Shown: positions 1-9,081, counted from the first letter of the stretch. The stretch: DNA of 64,000 nucleotides from SPDF01 sp963699825 (GCA_963699825.1 CAVOVI010000013.1:248001-312000), one strand, 5' to 3'. Numbers and translations: made by a program. The notes: generated by a model not told the origin, from the letters alone.

Positions 1-1146
1 TACGCCCGGTTGCCGGGCACGGGGGCGCGGCGCCCGATGGTGCTGCTGCACCACATCGACGTCGTACCGGCCGATTCCGCACGGTGGAAGTACCCACCGT
101 TCAGTGGCGTGGTTGAGGAGGGTGCGGTCTGGGGCCGTGGAGCCCAGGACACCAAGGGGCTCGGCATCATTCAGCTCGCGACCATGGTGGCGCTCAAGCG
201 GCGCGGGATTCCGCTCTCTCGCGACCTGATCCTGGTGGCGAATGCTGACGAGGAGGTCGATTCCGAAGGGTCCCTCTGGTTCACACAGCACAAGGCGGAT
301 CTGGTGCGCCAGGCGGAGTTCCTGCTCAATGAGGGTGGGGACAACGTGATGGGCGCCGACGGGAAGACGATTTCGTACGGACTCGATGCCACCGAGAAGG
401 TGCCGTTCTGGTTGCGGCTCACGGTTCTCGGGGAGCCGGGCCACGGAAGCCGTCCGACTGACGGGAATGCCGCCCTCCGGCTTTCCCGCGTCCTTGGACG
501 GATTGCCGAGTGGCAGACCCCCCTCATCCTGACGCCGCCCGCTGAGGCGTATTTGAAGGCGCTCTCCACGCGGGAGACCAACCCGACGCATCGCGCCTGG
601 CTGGCTGATCCGGCGAAGGCGCTGCACGACTCCGTCGCCGTGGCCTGGCTCACCGCCGATCGCTACCAGAACGCCATTCTGCGGAACACCGTCTCGATTA
701 CCGTGCTGCACGGGTCTTCGAGCACCAACGTCATTCCAGCCGAGGCGTGGGCGGAGCTTGACGTGCGACTGCTCCCGGGCCAGCCGCCGGAGGCGTTTCT
801 GGGGCAGCTCAGGAATGTGATCAGGGATTCCACGGTCCAGATTACATTCCTCTCCAAGACGCGCTCCGCGCGCGCCTCACCGGTCAACGGACCCGTGCTT
901 GAGGCCTTCACCGATGCGGTCAATGCCATGGATCCCGGCGCGCTGGTCCTGCCGAGAATGCTGACGGGGTACACGGACAGCTACGACTACCGCGCGATCG
1001 GCATCGATGCGTACGGTGTGGAGTCCTGGCGAACCACCGAGGCGGAGTCTGCGACCGTCCACGGCAACAATGAGCGGGTACCGGTTCAGGAGATTAGGTT
1101 CGGGGTGGAGTTCTACTACCGCATTGTGGAGCGGCTGGCCCGGTAG
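1..1146 (+). CDS. M20 family zinc metallopeptidase, 5' end outside window
   Basis: Reads in frame from base 1 without a stop before it, so the N-terminus lies outside the window. The protein shows the M20/dipeptidase layout: HHIDVVPAD (metal His and Asp), GRGAQDTKG (bridging Asp), ADEEVDSEG (general-base and metal Glu), a dimerisation domain starting near GEPGHGSRP, and a late metal His in VHGNNERVP. Enzymes of this family hydrolyse peptides or N-acyl amino acids with two zinc ions; the length fits CPG2/PepV-like carboxypeptidases of about 450-500 residues. The substrate cannot be told from the sequence. A TTG at 10 could be read as a start but would remove conserved N-terminal sequence, so partial is preferred. 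Confidence 0.85.
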   Translation, partial: YARLPGTGARRPMVLLHHIDVVPADSARWKYPPFSGVVEEGAVWGRGAQDTKGLGIIQLATMVALKRRGIPLSRDLILVANADEEVDSEGSLWFTQHKADLVRQAEFLLNEGGDNVMGADGKTISYGLDATEKVPFWLRLTVLGEPGHGSRPTDGNAALRLSRVLGRIAEWQTPLILTPPAEAYLKALSTRETNPTHRAWLADPAKALHDSVAVAWLTADRYQNAILRNTVSITVLHGSSSTNVIPAEAWAELDVRLLPGQPPEAFLGQLRNVIRDSTVQITFLSKTRSARASPVNGPVLEAFTDAVNAMDPGALVLPRMLTGYTDSYDYRAIGIDAYGVESWRTTEAESATVHGNNERVPVQEIRFGVEFYYRIVERLAR

Positions 1147-1184
1147 TCGGCTGGCGGCGCAATGCCCCCCGTCCGGGAGGTCCT

Positions 1185-1511
1185 ATGGTACGCCTGTTCT
1201 GGTACCTGGTCATCGCCGCCTTCATCGGCGCCCTGCTCGTCGGCGCGTCGTACGCCGCGGCCTACTCGGCGGTCGGCACCCTGCTCGGAGCACCACCTCC
1301 CCAGATGGGGGAGCGATCGGCCGAGTTGCTGTGGAAGGGAGCTCCGGAATTGCCGGGACACCCGCGGGTATGGAGATTCACCTTCGGTCCTACCGCCATC
1401 CCCGGCGCGCGTGACGTCAAGATCTGGGTGTCCCCGATCGGCAAACTGGTGCGGACCGAGCCGGCGAACCTCCCGGAGAAGCTGGTGGGCTTTCACGACC
1501 GGGGAATCTGA
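1185..1511 (+). CDS. Small membrane protein of unknown function
   Basis: 108 residues, preceded by GGGAGGT about five bases before the ATG. Residues 5-32 form one hydrophobic segment, followed by a soluble tail with no family I recognise. It follows the M20 peptidase by 38 bases on the same strand and could be cotranscribed with it. Its last 19 bases overlap the 3' end of the convergent YkgJ-like gene. Function unknown. Confidence 0.55.
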   Translation: MVRLFWYLVIAAFIGALLVGASYAAAYSAVGTLLGAPPPQMGERSAELLWKGAPELPGHPRVWRFTFGPTAIPGARDVKIWVSPIGKLVRTEPANLPEKLVGFHDRGI

Positions 1512-2128
1512 CCCGACAGCGCCAGCGCAATGGTGGTCTCATAGCCGGCGGCGTCCACGGCATCGAACAGTGTCAGGCCTGCCTCCACGAGGCAGGCCTC
1601 TTCTGTTGTCTCGAAGGCCGGAAGGTCGAACGGCTGCGCCCGGAGCGCCTGATAGGCGGGGAACTCCGACTGGATGGGGCACCCGTTCGCGACCCTCCGG
1701 TCGTCCGGCGACGCCAACCCAAGTCCCATCATCCGGCACACCGCTGGGCGCCCGGCGTACACGACGCACACCCCATCCTCAAGACAGGGGCAGGGTTCCG
1801 CCTCGAGTGCATCACACAAGCCGTCGAACCGGTCTTCTCCCAGATCTCGCACATCGAATGGTGCTTCCCAGTCGGGGGCCCGCTCCCGTTGCCGCGCGGC
1901 TGCCGCATCGGCACGGTTGAGAAGCCGCGCTCGGTGGTCAGGGGGCAAGTCAGTCACGGTTTGCTGGAGGAGGAGCACGTCAGCGACGGAGATGTCGAAG
2001 GGGCCGAGGCAGCAGGCGGTACAGCCCTGCCGACACGGAATGACGTTGGGATGACGTTGGTGCGCGGCAGCGGTCCAGGCGTCGAGGGTCTCGAGCAGCA
2101 CCTGGTAGCGCCGCGCGGACTGGTTCAT
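1493..2128 (-). CDS. YkgJ-family cysteine cluster protein
   Basis: 211 residues from the ATG at 2128; the open frame runs further upstream but that part reads as a shadow of the DUF423 gene. The cysteines CRQGCTACC near residue 32 followed by CPCLEDGVCVVY, a lone CRMMG and NGCPI match the zinc/iron-chelating UPF0153 (YkgJ) pattern. The family is thought to bind a metal or Fe-S centre; its reaction is not established. The ATG overlaps the stop of the DUF423 gene upstream by four bases, so the two are probably translated from one mRNA. Confidence 0.75.
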   Translation of the reverse strand: MNQSARRYQVLLETLDAWTAAAHQRHPNVIPCRQGCTACCLGPFDISVADVLLLQQTVTDLPPDHRARLLNRADAAAARQRERAPDWEAPFDVRDLGEDRFDGLCDALEAEPCPCLEDGVCVVYAGRPAVCRMMGLGLASPDDRRVANGCPIQSEFPAYQALRAQPFDLPAFETTEEACLVEAGLTLFDAVDAAGYETTIALALSGQIPRS

Positions 2129-2520
2129 GCCCCGCGGTGTGCCGCGAACGCCAGGCAGAGCCACCCGGAGAGGAACGCGACGCCGCCCAGCGGGGTGATC
2201 GCGCCTAGTGCCCGGTGCCCGGTGAGTGCCATTGCATAGAGGCTTCCGGAGAAGAGCAGGGTCCCTGCGACAAAGCACCATCCCGCCGCGGTCGTGAGTT
2301 TGCCGGGCCACCGGGTGGCGGCCCAGGCAACCGCCATCAGGGCGAGGGCGTGGTACATCTGGTAGCGCGCGCCGGTCTCGAACACCAGCAGCATCGCCGG
2401 ACCGAGCCGCTCCCGAAGCGCATGCGCCCCGAACGCGCCCGCTGCCACGGCAATGAAGCCGGAGAGGGCGCCGAGGCGGAAGAAGCGCTGACCCGGGGGT
2501 GTCTCGCTACCTGGTGACAC
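2125..2520 (-). CDS. DUF423 small inner-membrane protein (YgdD-like)
   Basis: 131 residues from a GTG at 2520. The signature GAFGAHALRERL near the N-terminus, the RYQMYHALAL segment and four hydrophobic helices are typical of DUF423. The start was chosen because it gives the normal family length; it overlaps the end of the upstream membrane protein gene by 14 bases. Members sit in the cytoplasmic membrane and have no established function. It overlaps the YkgJ-like gene downstream, suggesting a three-gene unit. Confidence 0.8.
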   Translation of the reverse strand: MSPGSETPPGQRFFRLGALSGFIAVAAGAFGAHALRERLGPAMLLVFETGARYQMYHALALMAVAWAATRWPGKLTTAAGWCFVAGTLLFSGSLYAMALTGHRALGAITPLGGVAFLSGWLCLAFAAHRGA

Positions 2521-3181
2521 GGCTGGGGGCCCGATCGATCCATCCCCCGATCGCGGCAAGGACGAGGAAGGTGGCGATGGCTCCGATACCGATGCTCCGG
2601 ACGCTTGGGGGCGGTGGCCCAAGGGTCGTGGCGACGTACGCCGCAGCGAGAACCGCCGCAAACCCGACCGCCCACCCCCGACGCACCGGGTGATTTCGGC
2701 TGCCGCCGCTCAGGTACAGCGCGAGCCCTAGCCCGAGCAGTCCAAGCTCGACCGTGAAGGTGAGTGGGATGCTGTTCCAGAGGCCAAACCCGAATTTCGC
2801 GGTGTCGCCGCCGGCCAGCGGCAAATCGGGAATGTGAACCACCAGGTCGAGGAACCAGTGGGATGCCACCCCCAGCGCGACGATCATGGCCGCCCGGCCG
2901 TGACCGCTCGTGTCCTTGGTGGGCCAGGTGTACCAGACGACGGCCGCCGCGATGGCCCAGAGTCCTGCTGCCAGGAGGCTGTGCGTGATCGGGTAGTAGG
3001 TGAATTGCAGTGGCGACGCTGCGGTCCAGCCGGGATGGATGATGACCCGCTCCCACCCGAGCAGGATGGTCGCGCCCCAGGCGATGTCCACCAGCTGTAC
3101 CGCGATGAAGAGCGTCCAGAGCGACAACTTCGGCTCCGCACGCTTGAGCGCGAGGGCCATCCCGTAGTGCCCGATGAACAT
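2507..3181 (-). CDS. Multipass membrane protein, possibly DUF457/YdjM-related
   Basis: 224 residues with about six hydrophobic segments. The N-terminal FIGHYGMALALKR and the spaced residues VDIAWG, ITHSLL and HWFLDLVVHIPD resemble the His/Asp pattern of membrane-bound metal-dependent hydrolases of the DUF457/YdjM type, but the match is looser than in the protein at 8119-9081. It lies five bases after fabI in transcription order and overlaps the DUF423 gene. Function unknown; the hydrolase link is inference from spaced His/Asp residues. Confidence 0.6.
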   Translation of the reverse strand: MFIGHYGMALALKRAEPKLSLWTLFIAVQLVDIAWGATILLGWERVIIHPGWTAASPLQFTYYPITHSLLAAGLWAIAAAVVWYTWPTKDTSGHGRAAMIVALGVASHWFLDLVVHIPDLPLAGGDTAKFGFGLWNSIPLTFTVELGLLGLGLALYLSGGSRNHPVRRGWAVGFAAVLAAAYVATTLGPPPPSVRSIGIGAIATFLVLAAIGGWIDRAPSRVTR

Positions 3182-3186
3182 GGTTG

Positions 3187-4101
3187 TCAGCCCTCGGGAG
3201 TGGCGAGCGACTCGGGTGACACCGCCATGCCCATGGCGTGGTAGCCGTTGTCCACGTAGACCACGCTTCCGGTAATGGCCGCTGCCATCGGGCTGGCCAG
3301 GAAGGCGGCCGTGTTACCGACGTCAGTGGCTTCCATCTTCCGAGTCAGCGGGGCGTTGCTGGAGCAGTACTCGATCATCATGTCGATGAAGCCGATGGCG
3401 GAGGCTGCACGCGAGGCGTAGGGGCCGGCGGAGATGGCGTTGATCCGGACGCCGAACCGACGCCCCGCCTCATAGGCGAGAGTCCGAGTGTCTGCCTCGA
3501 GGGCTGCCTTGGCGGTGCTCATTCCGCCACCGTACCCTGGAATGGCCCGCTCCCCGGCCATATAGGTCAGGGAAAGGAAGGATCCGCCTTCGCGCATCAG
3601 CGGCCCGAAGTTCCGGACGAATGAGACATTGCTGTAGGCGCTCACGCTCACCGCCGAGAGGTACCCTGCCCGGGAGGTATCGAGCAACGGCTTCTTGACC
3701 TCGGGTCCGTTGGCCAGGGAATGCACGATGATGTCGAGCGGTTTGTCTCCAAAGTCCTTCTGGAACTGCGTCACTACACCTTGGATCGTGAAATCGCCGT
3801 GTTCCTTGTAGCGCTTGCTCTCACGAACCTCCTCGGGGACATCGGCCATCGAGTCATAGGCGGCGTCCAGCGGATAGATCTTCTCAAACTCCATCTTGCT
3901 GCCATCGGCCAGGGCCATCGACTCCTCCATCTTTCCGCGCTCGAGCAGCTTCTGGAAGATGCCAAGCGCTGGTGGCCAGGAACCGAGACAGACCGAGGCG
4001 CCCGCCTCGGCGAGCGACTTCGCGATGGCGAAGCCGAACCCGCCGTCGTCGGAGACACCGGCCACGAAGGCACGCTTGCCGCGCAGGTCGATAGGAAGCA
4101 T
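3187..4101 (-). CDS. fabI: Enoyl-[acyl-carrier-protein] reductase (NADH), chloroplast/chlamydial type
   Basis: 304 residues. Catalyses the last, NADH-dependent reduction of each fatty-acid elongation cycle. The Rossmann start FVAGVSDDGGFGFAIAKSL (residues 12-30), Tyr180, Tyr190 and Lys198 are visible. The Tyr and Lys are separated by seven residues (YGGGMSTAK), and there is an insertion of about 40 residues (50-100) after the first strands; both are marks of plant, apicomplexan and chlamydial ENR rather than the E. coli enzyme. ATG at 4101 begins directly at the domain. A longer open frame upstream is a shadow. The next gene downstream follows after five bases. Confidence 0.93.
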   Translation of the reverse strand: MLPIDLRGKRAFVAGVSDDGGFGFAIAKSLAEAGASVCLGSWPPALGIFQKLLERGKMEESMALADGSKMEFEKIYPLDAAYDSMADVPEEVRESKRYKEHGDFTIQGVVTQFQKDFGDKPLDIIVHSLANGPEVKKPLLDTSRAGYLSAVSVSAYSNVSFVRNFGPLMREGGSFLSLTYMAGERAIPGYGGGMSTAKAALEADTRTLAYEAGRRFGVRINAISAGPYASRAASAIGFIDMMIEYCSSNAPLTRKMEATDVGNTAAFLASPMAAAITGSVVYVDNGYHAMGMAVSPESLATPEG

Positions 4102-4132
4102 CCGGAGAGTCCACCTGTTTGAGGATGGTCGT

Positions 4133-4161
4133 AAGATACTGCGGCCCGGTAGGCGGGGTAA
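4133..4161 (-). promoter_or_regulatory. Candidate promoter for fabI
   Basis: In the 68-base gap before fabI the minus strand reads TTACCC (4161-4156), 17 bases, then TATCTT (4138-4133), a weak sigma-70-like pair about 30 bases before the ATG. Seen by eye only; the -35 match is poor. Confidence 0.25.
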
Positions 4162-4169
4162 GAAGCGGG

Positions 4170-6731
4170 CTATTCGTTCCGCAGGGCGTCCAGCGGTGTC
4201 CGCCGGAAGAGGTCCACCGAGCTCCAGAGCCCCACGCCGACGGTAAGCGCCACAACGCCCGCTGCCAGTAAGAGCATGGCCGCGGTGGGGAGCGCGAACT
4301 TCGTCTCGAAGAGCCAGTGGGCCAGGGCCCACCCGCTGCCGAGGGCCAGGACCAGACCGGCCAGGGCCGCGAGGGTGCCCAGCGCCAGGTACTCCGCCAC
4401 CGCCACCCGCGTCACCTGGGCTCGGCTGGCCCCCAGCGTCTTGAGCAAGACGGTTTCCCGCAGCCGCTGCGCTCGACTCGTGGCCAGCGACCCGAGGAGA
4501 ACCACGAGCCCAGCCGCCAGCGTAAAGAACGCCATGAACCGGATGGCCGCCCCGACCTTGCCGAGGATGTCGTCCAGGGCCCGCTGGACCGTGGACAGGT
4601 CGAGCGCGGAGATGTTGGCGTACCGCTCCACGACCGCGCGCTGGATCAGGCCTCGCTCGGAGGCGCTGTCCACCCTGACCAGAGTGACAAGGGTCTGCGG
4701 CGCTGCCTCCAGCGCCCCCGGCCGGAAGACCACGAAGAAGTTCGTTTCGAACCGGGCCCAGTCCACTTCGCGAAGGCTCGTGACCCGGCTCGGGATCGGC
4801 ACGCCCTGAACATCCCAGGTGATCTGGTCGCCGATGCTGACGCCGAGCTCCTCCGCCAACCCCACTTCCACCGAGATCGACACAGGTGCTCCGGCGGAAT
4901 CCTCGCCTGTCCCCCACCACGAGCCTGCGATCACCCGCTCACTCCCGACGATCGAATCGCGATAGGTGGAGCGGTACTCCCGCCGCAATGCCCAGCCGGC
5001 GGGCCGTCCATCCACCTCGGTTGTGTCGCGTGCATAGTCCTGCACGGTCCGCCCGCCGATCGATTGAATCCGCATCGGGACGATCGGTACCGCGGGCGTC
5101 GGTTCGAGGGCGCGGCCGCGGAGAAGGGAGTCCACCCCCGCCGCCTGGTCAGGCTGGATGTCGAACAGGATGAGGTTCGCACGCTGGGAGCTGCCGTCTA
5201 CGCGCAGCGATCGCAGCAGGTTGTGCTGTACCAGGAGGAGCGTCGCGAGCATGAAGGTGCCGAATCCGAGTGACAACACGACCGACACCGTCTGGTTGGC
5301 GGGCCGGTAGAGGTTTGCGAGCCCCTGCCGCCAGACGTAGGCCAGGCGGTGCGGGAACGACTTCCGGAGGCCGCGCACCAGCACGAATGCGGAGAGCCAG
5401 AGCCCGGCGAGCGCCACCCCGATGCCTGCGGCGAAGGCGGCGCCGCGGACGGGATCGCCGGCCTGTACCATGGCCATCACGATGACGCTCAGGATCAGCA
5501 CCAGGACGGCGAGTATCGTCCACCGGTCGCGCGTGGGGCGGCTCTCGCTCTCATAGGGGCGGCGAAGTGTGGCGAGTGGAGAGACCTTCCGGATGCCCAG
5601 AAGCGGAATGAGGGCAAAGGCCACTGCGGTCCAGAGACCGAGTCCCACACCGGTGGCGAGCGCCGCCCAGGATACGGTGGGCGTGACCGTCACCGGGAGA
5701 AATTCGCCGAGGACGCGGGGGAGCATCTGTTCGACGCCCAGCCCGATGGCGGCGCCGACGGCGCTGCCGAGCAGTCCGATTCCCGCTGCTTGCACGAGGA
5801 ACAGCGCAAAGACTTGTCGGCTGCTCCCGCCGAGGCAGCGGAGCACAGCGATGGTATCCATCTTCTGCCGGATCAATACATGCACTGCGCTGGCGACGCC
5901 GAGGCCACCGAGCAGCAGTGCCACGAGCGCGACCAGGCCGAGGTAGCGCCCGAGCCGCTCAAGTGCGTTGCCGAGGTTCCGCTGTTCGTCCTGCACTGTG
6001 CGCACCCGGACCCGATCGGGGCGGAGCCTCGGCCGCAGGGTGTCGGCAATCGCCTGGACTTCGGTGCCGGCTGGGAGTCGGAGGAAGGTCTCGTACTCCG
6101 CTCTCGCGCCGAAGCCGAGCAGACCGGTCTCGGCGATGAGACTGCCGGGAATGAAGACGCGGGGGCCGAAGGCCGTGGCGATGCCGACGTCCCCGGGGAC
6201 ATGGTCCACCGTCCCGACGATCGGTACCCGGAGTTCCCCGAGCGCCAGGGTATCCCCGATGGCCGCCCCGAGGGCGGTCAGGAACGCCGGGTCGACCAGC
6301 GCCACCCGATCCGATTGCAGCCGCGGCCAAGAGCCGGCGGGCGTCGTCCTGATCGCTCCATAAAACGGCCACGCCCCCTCCACGGCCGTGACGCGCACCA
6401 GCCGCACGCCGCTGCGCGTGGGGATGTAGCCCATGGCGCCGAAGGTGGTGACGGTGGCGCGTTCTGCGCAGGGGGTCACGCCGGCACAGGCGAGTGAGTC
6501 GGCGAGGGTCCGCAGCGCCTCGGTGGGAGCCGACCGGGAGGTCAGGTTCAGGTCAGCGCCGAGCAGGCCGCGGGCCTCCGCAGAAACAGCGGTGCGGAGA
6601 TTGGCGGTGAAAGTGTTGATGGCCACCAGTGCCGCGGTACCGGTCGCGATGGCCGCCACCAGAAGCAGGAGGCGGCGGCGCGAACCGCGCCCCTCGCGCC
6701 AGGCAAGTCGAAGCAATGCGCGCAGCGTCAC
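4170..6731 (-). CDS. ybbP: ABC transporter permease, FtsX/YbbP-like, two MacB-type halves
   Basis: 853 residues with an N-terminal membrane anchor (20-42), a long extracytoplasmic domain, a helix group near 265-390, a second group near 410-510, another extracytoplasmic domain and a final FtsX-type triple helix ending RRTPLDALRNE. This is the YbbP architecture: a permease thought to act with YbbA in extracting or exporting lipophilic molecules rather than importing. The start overlaps the stop of the ATPase gene (ATGA at 6728-6731). With tesA on the other side this repeats the E. coli tesA-ybbA-ybbP arrangement. Confidence 0.85.
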   Translation of the reverse strand: MTLRALLRLAWREGRGSRRRLLLLVAAIATGTAALVAINTFTANLRTAVSAEARGLLGADLNLTSRSAPTEALRTLADSLACAGVTPCAERATVTTFGAMGYIPTRSGVRLVRVTAVEGAWPFYGAIRTTPAGSWPRLQSDRVALVDPAFLTALGAAIGDTLALGELRVPIVGTVDHVPGDVGIATAFGPRVFIPGSLIAETGLLGFGARAEYETFLRLPAGTEVQAIADTLRPRLRPDRVRVRTVQDEQRNLGNALERLGRYLGLVALVALLLGGLGVASAVHVLIRQKMDTIAVLRCLGGSSRQVFALFLVQAAGIGLLGSAVGAAIGLGVEQMLPRVLGEFLPVTVTPTVSWAALATGVGLGLWTAVAFALIPLLGIRKVSPLATLRRPYESESRPTRDRWTILAVLVLILSVIVMAMVQAGDPVRGAAFAAGIGVALAGLWLSAFVLVRGLRKSFPHRLAYVWRQGLANLYRPANQTVSVVLSLGFGTFMLATLLLVQHNLLRSLRVDGSSQRANLILFDIQPDQAAGVDSLLRGRALEPTPAVPIVPMRIQSIGGRTVQDYARDTTEVDGRPAGWALRREYRSTYRDSIVGSERVIAGSWWGTGEDSAGAPVSISVEVGLAEELGVSIGDQITWDVQGVPIPSRVTSLREVDWARFETNFFVVFRPGALEAAPQTLVTLVRVDSASERGLIQRAVVERYANISALDLSTVQRALDDILGKVGAAIRFMAFFTLAAGLVVLLGSLATSRAQRLRETVLLKTLGASRAQVTRVAVAEYLALGTLAALAGLVLALGSGWALAHWLFETKFALPTAAMLLLAAGVVALTVGVGLWSSVDLFRRTPLDALRNE

Positions 6732-7396
6732 GTGCTGGTGTCCGATTCGAGGCGGCCATCCGCGAGGCGCAGGATGCGGCGCGCCCGACCGGCGAGGTCG
6801 GGGTCGTGCGTCACCAGCACGAGCGTCGTCCCGGCCTCGCGGTTGAGGTCCGTCATCAGGTCGATGATGCCGGCCCCCGTACGCTGGTCGAGGTTGCCGG
6901 TGGGCTCGTCGGCGAAGAGGATCTTCGGGCGGGTCGAGAACGCCCGAGCCAGCGCCACCCGCTGCTGCTCGCCCCCGGACAGTTGGGCTGGGTAGTGCCC
7001 GGTGCGGTCCCCGAGCCCCACCCGCTCCAGGAGCGCCATCGCACGGGCGGGATCGGACTCACCCCTTAGTTCCAGCGGGACCTGCACATTCTCCAGGGCG
7101 GTGAGGGTCGGAATCAACTGGTAGGCCTGGAATACGAAGCCGACTTTCGCGCCGCGGAGAGCGGCGCGCTCGTCCTCGTCCAATTCGCTCAGCGCCGCGC
7201 CGTCGAGCCACACCTCACCTGAGGCGGGTCGGTCCAGCCCGGCGAGCAGTCCGAGCAGCGTCGTCTTGCCGCTGCCAGACGGGCCGACGATGGCGAGGAA
7301 CTCGGCCGGCTCCACCGCGAAGCTGATATCTTGGAGGACAGTCAGTGTCCCGGTGCCTGATCGGTAGGACTGGGTCAGATTCTCACAGCGCAGCAT
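6728..7396 (-). CDS. ybbA: ABC transporter ATP-binding protein, YbbA/LolD-like
   Basis: 222 residues. Walker A GPSGSGKTT, Q-loop FVFQAYQLIP, signature LSGGEQQRVALARAF, Walker B ILFADEPTGNLD and the switch HD pair in VTHDPDLA are all present, in the order and spacing of MacB/LolD/YbbA ATPases. It should power the permease encoded next. The ATG at 7396 gives a standard N-terminus (MLRCENLTQSY); an in-frame ATG at 7420 would add eight residues and would overlap the divergent tesA start. Confidence 0.9.
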   Translation of the reverse strand: MLRCENLTQSYRSGTGTLTVLQDISFAVEPAEFLAIVGPSGSGKTTLLGLLAGLDRPASGEVWLDGAALSELDEDERAALRGAKVGFVFQAYQLIPTLTALENVQVPLELRGESDPARAMALLERVGLGDRTGHYPAQLSGGEQQRVALARAFSTRPKILFADEPTGNLDQRTGAGIIDLMTDLNREAGTTLVLVTHDPDLAGRARRILRLADGRLESDTST

Positions 7397-7418
7397 GTGA
7401 ACTCCAGTGACGGTTGCC

Positions 7419-8102
7419 ATGTCCCGAATGATACAGCAGTCTGCCGCCAAGGCGGCTGTCCTTGCCCTGCTCGTCGGGTGTGCTGGCGGTGATACGCCAC
7501 AGGTGGCGGACAGTTCCGCCGCAACGCCTCCGACTGCCCCATTGATCCTCGTCGTAGGCACGAGCCTGACAGCGGGGCTCGGCCTCGATCCATCCATGGC
7601 GTATCCTGCCGTGCTGCAGCAGAAGATCGATTCGGCTGGATTCGACTACCGGGTGGTGAACCGAGGGGTGAGCGGGGAGACGTCGGCAGGGGCCCGGCAG
7701 CGTGTGGACTGGCTTATGCGGCAGCCTGTCGCCGTGCTGATCCTGGAGACTGGCGCCAATGACGGACTTCGCGGCCTCGATCCCGACTCACTGCGCGCGA
7801 ACATCGAGGCGATCGTCCGGCGGGCCCGGCAGCAGAGTCCACCGCCCGCCATCCTCCTGCTCGGGATGGAGGCGCCGCCCAACCTCGGGGTGGAGTACAC
7901 CGCCCGATTCCGCTCCGTGTACCAGGGGGCCGCGGCTGATCTCGATGTGCCGCTCGTCCCGTTCCTTCTCGAAGGGGTCGGAGGGATAGACTCACTCAAT
8001 CAGGCCGATGGGATTCACCCAACAGCGGAGGGACAGCGGCGCGTCGCGGATCTCGTGTGGGAGGGGCTGCTGCCACTGCTGGAGGAGTCGCCCAAACGGT
8101 AG
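7419..8102 (+). CDS. tesA: Lipoprotein GDSL esterase/lysophospholipase, TesA-like
   Basis: 227 residues. A signal peptide ends in the lipobox LLVGC, so it is probably a lipid-anchored periplasmic enzyme. SGNH-hydrolase blocks are present: block I LVVGTSLTAG (Ser replaces the usual GDSL context as GTSLT), block III GANDGLRGLD and block V DGIHPTAEG with the catalytic Asp and His. TesA hydrolyses acyl-CoA and lysophospholipid esters. ATG at 7419 is used; GTG at 7407 and ATG at 7431 are also in frame. The divergent ybbA start lies within 25 bases, so the two operons share a very short control region. Confidence 0.88.
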   Translation: MSRMIQQSAAKAAVLALLVGCAGGDTPQVADSSAATPPTAPLILVVGTSLTAGLGLDPSMAYPAVLQQKIDSAGFDYRVVNRGVSGETSAGARQRVDWLMRQPVAVLILETGANDGLRGLDPDSLRANIEAIVRRARQQSPPPAILLLGMEAPPNLGVEYTARFRSVYQGAAADLDVPLVPFLLEGVGGIDSLNQADGIHPTAEGQRRVADLVWEGLLPLLEESPKR

Positions 8103-8118
8103 TGGATGGACCTCGGCG

Positions 8119-9081
8119 TCAGGGTGCGCGCGAGAACGCGATTTGGGCGGTGGAGATGGGAACGGCGAGGGTCCCAAACGATGCCTCGGGTGAACGGGCA
8201 TACCTGAGGTCGATGAAGTGCACGACGGTCGTGCCGCCCCGGCGATCGACGACATAGGTCGGATACCTGGCCCACCAGAGGAATGTCGCCGCTGCCGGCG
8301 TTGAGGCGGCCATCGAGACGGCAGGGTCGCCGTCATCGCCGAAGGGATTGCGCTTCGGCCAGTGACTTTCCGGCGCGAAGTTCTGGCCAACCCGGATACC
8401 GCCAACCAGATAGCCGTCCCCTTCATCCACCACCACATCGCGATCCACCGGCGTCACCGGTATCGGTGACACGAGCACGCGGCGCACCGGCACCCCGGCG
8501 GCGTGGAGTTCGAACCGCACCTGCGACGCAGCCAACCGGCCCACCACGAGCATTCCCATCGTGTAGAGGAACGCCCCACCCAGCGCCGCTCGTGCCGGCT
8601 GCCCCCAGTCGCGGCGACCCCGCCGTTCCCATCGCATGCTCACCAGCACACCGATTCCCAGCATCAGCCAGACCCAGATGTCGATGATGAACAGGGTGTC
8701 GCCGTAATACCACGCGTTGGAGAAGGGCATGAGCCATCGGACACCGTAGGTATTGAGCAGGTCGAGCAGAGGATGGCTTACCACGCCGACGGCCGAGAGC
8801 CCAACCAAGGGCCAGAACCGAGCGCCTCGACGCCTCCCCATCTGGTCGAATCCGACCATCACCGCCGCGAGCAGGAACGGCCAGATCGCGAGGGCCAGCA
8901 CCCCATGGGTCCAGCCACGCCGGAAGGCCAGTCCGGCGGTGCTGCCCCAAGCCAGGCTGAGCACATCCACGTCGGGCAGGTTGGCGGCGATAAGCAGCGT
9001 GGCCGTGCCCAGGGGGGAGCGCTTCTTCAAACCGGTCTGGGCCAGTGCGGCGCCGACCAGCGTATGGCAGAGGTTGTCCAT
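8119..9081 (-). CDS. Membrane-bound metal-dependent hydrolase, DUF457 (YdjM/YbcI-like)
   Basis: 320 residues. Starts MDNLCHTLVGAALA with the conserved His, followed by AANLPDVDVLS, RRGWTHGVLAL and VVSHPLLDLLNTYG: the spaced His and Asp residues of DUF457, within about five hydrophobic helices. A C-terminal soluble part of about 120 residues has no family I recognise. The physiological substrate of DUF457 proteins is unknown. Its start shares base 9081 with the stop of the BTAD-AAA gene, so the two are likely cotranscribed; it converges with tesA, 16 bases away. Confidence 0.82.
   Translation of the reverse strand: MDNLCHTLVGAALAQTGLKKRSPLGTATLLIAANLPDVDVLSLAWGSTAGLAFRRGWTHGVLALAIWPFLLAAVMVGFDQMGRRRGARFWPLVGLSAVGVVSHPLLDLLNTYGVRWLMPFSNAWYYGDTLFIIDIWVWLMLGIGVLVSMRWERRGRRDWGQPARAALGGAFLYTMGMLVVGRLAASQVRFELHAAGVPVRRVLVSPIPVTPVDRDVVVDEGDGYLVGGIRVGQNFAPESHWPKRNPFGDDGDPAVSMAASTPAAATFLWWARYPTYVVDRRGGTTVVHFIDLRYARSPEASFGTLAVPISTAQIAFSRAP

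Noticed and set aside
2041..2062. Short direct repeat of TGACGTTGG inside the YkgJ-like gene
   Set aside because: Two copies only, inside a coding region; it encodes part of the normal protein.
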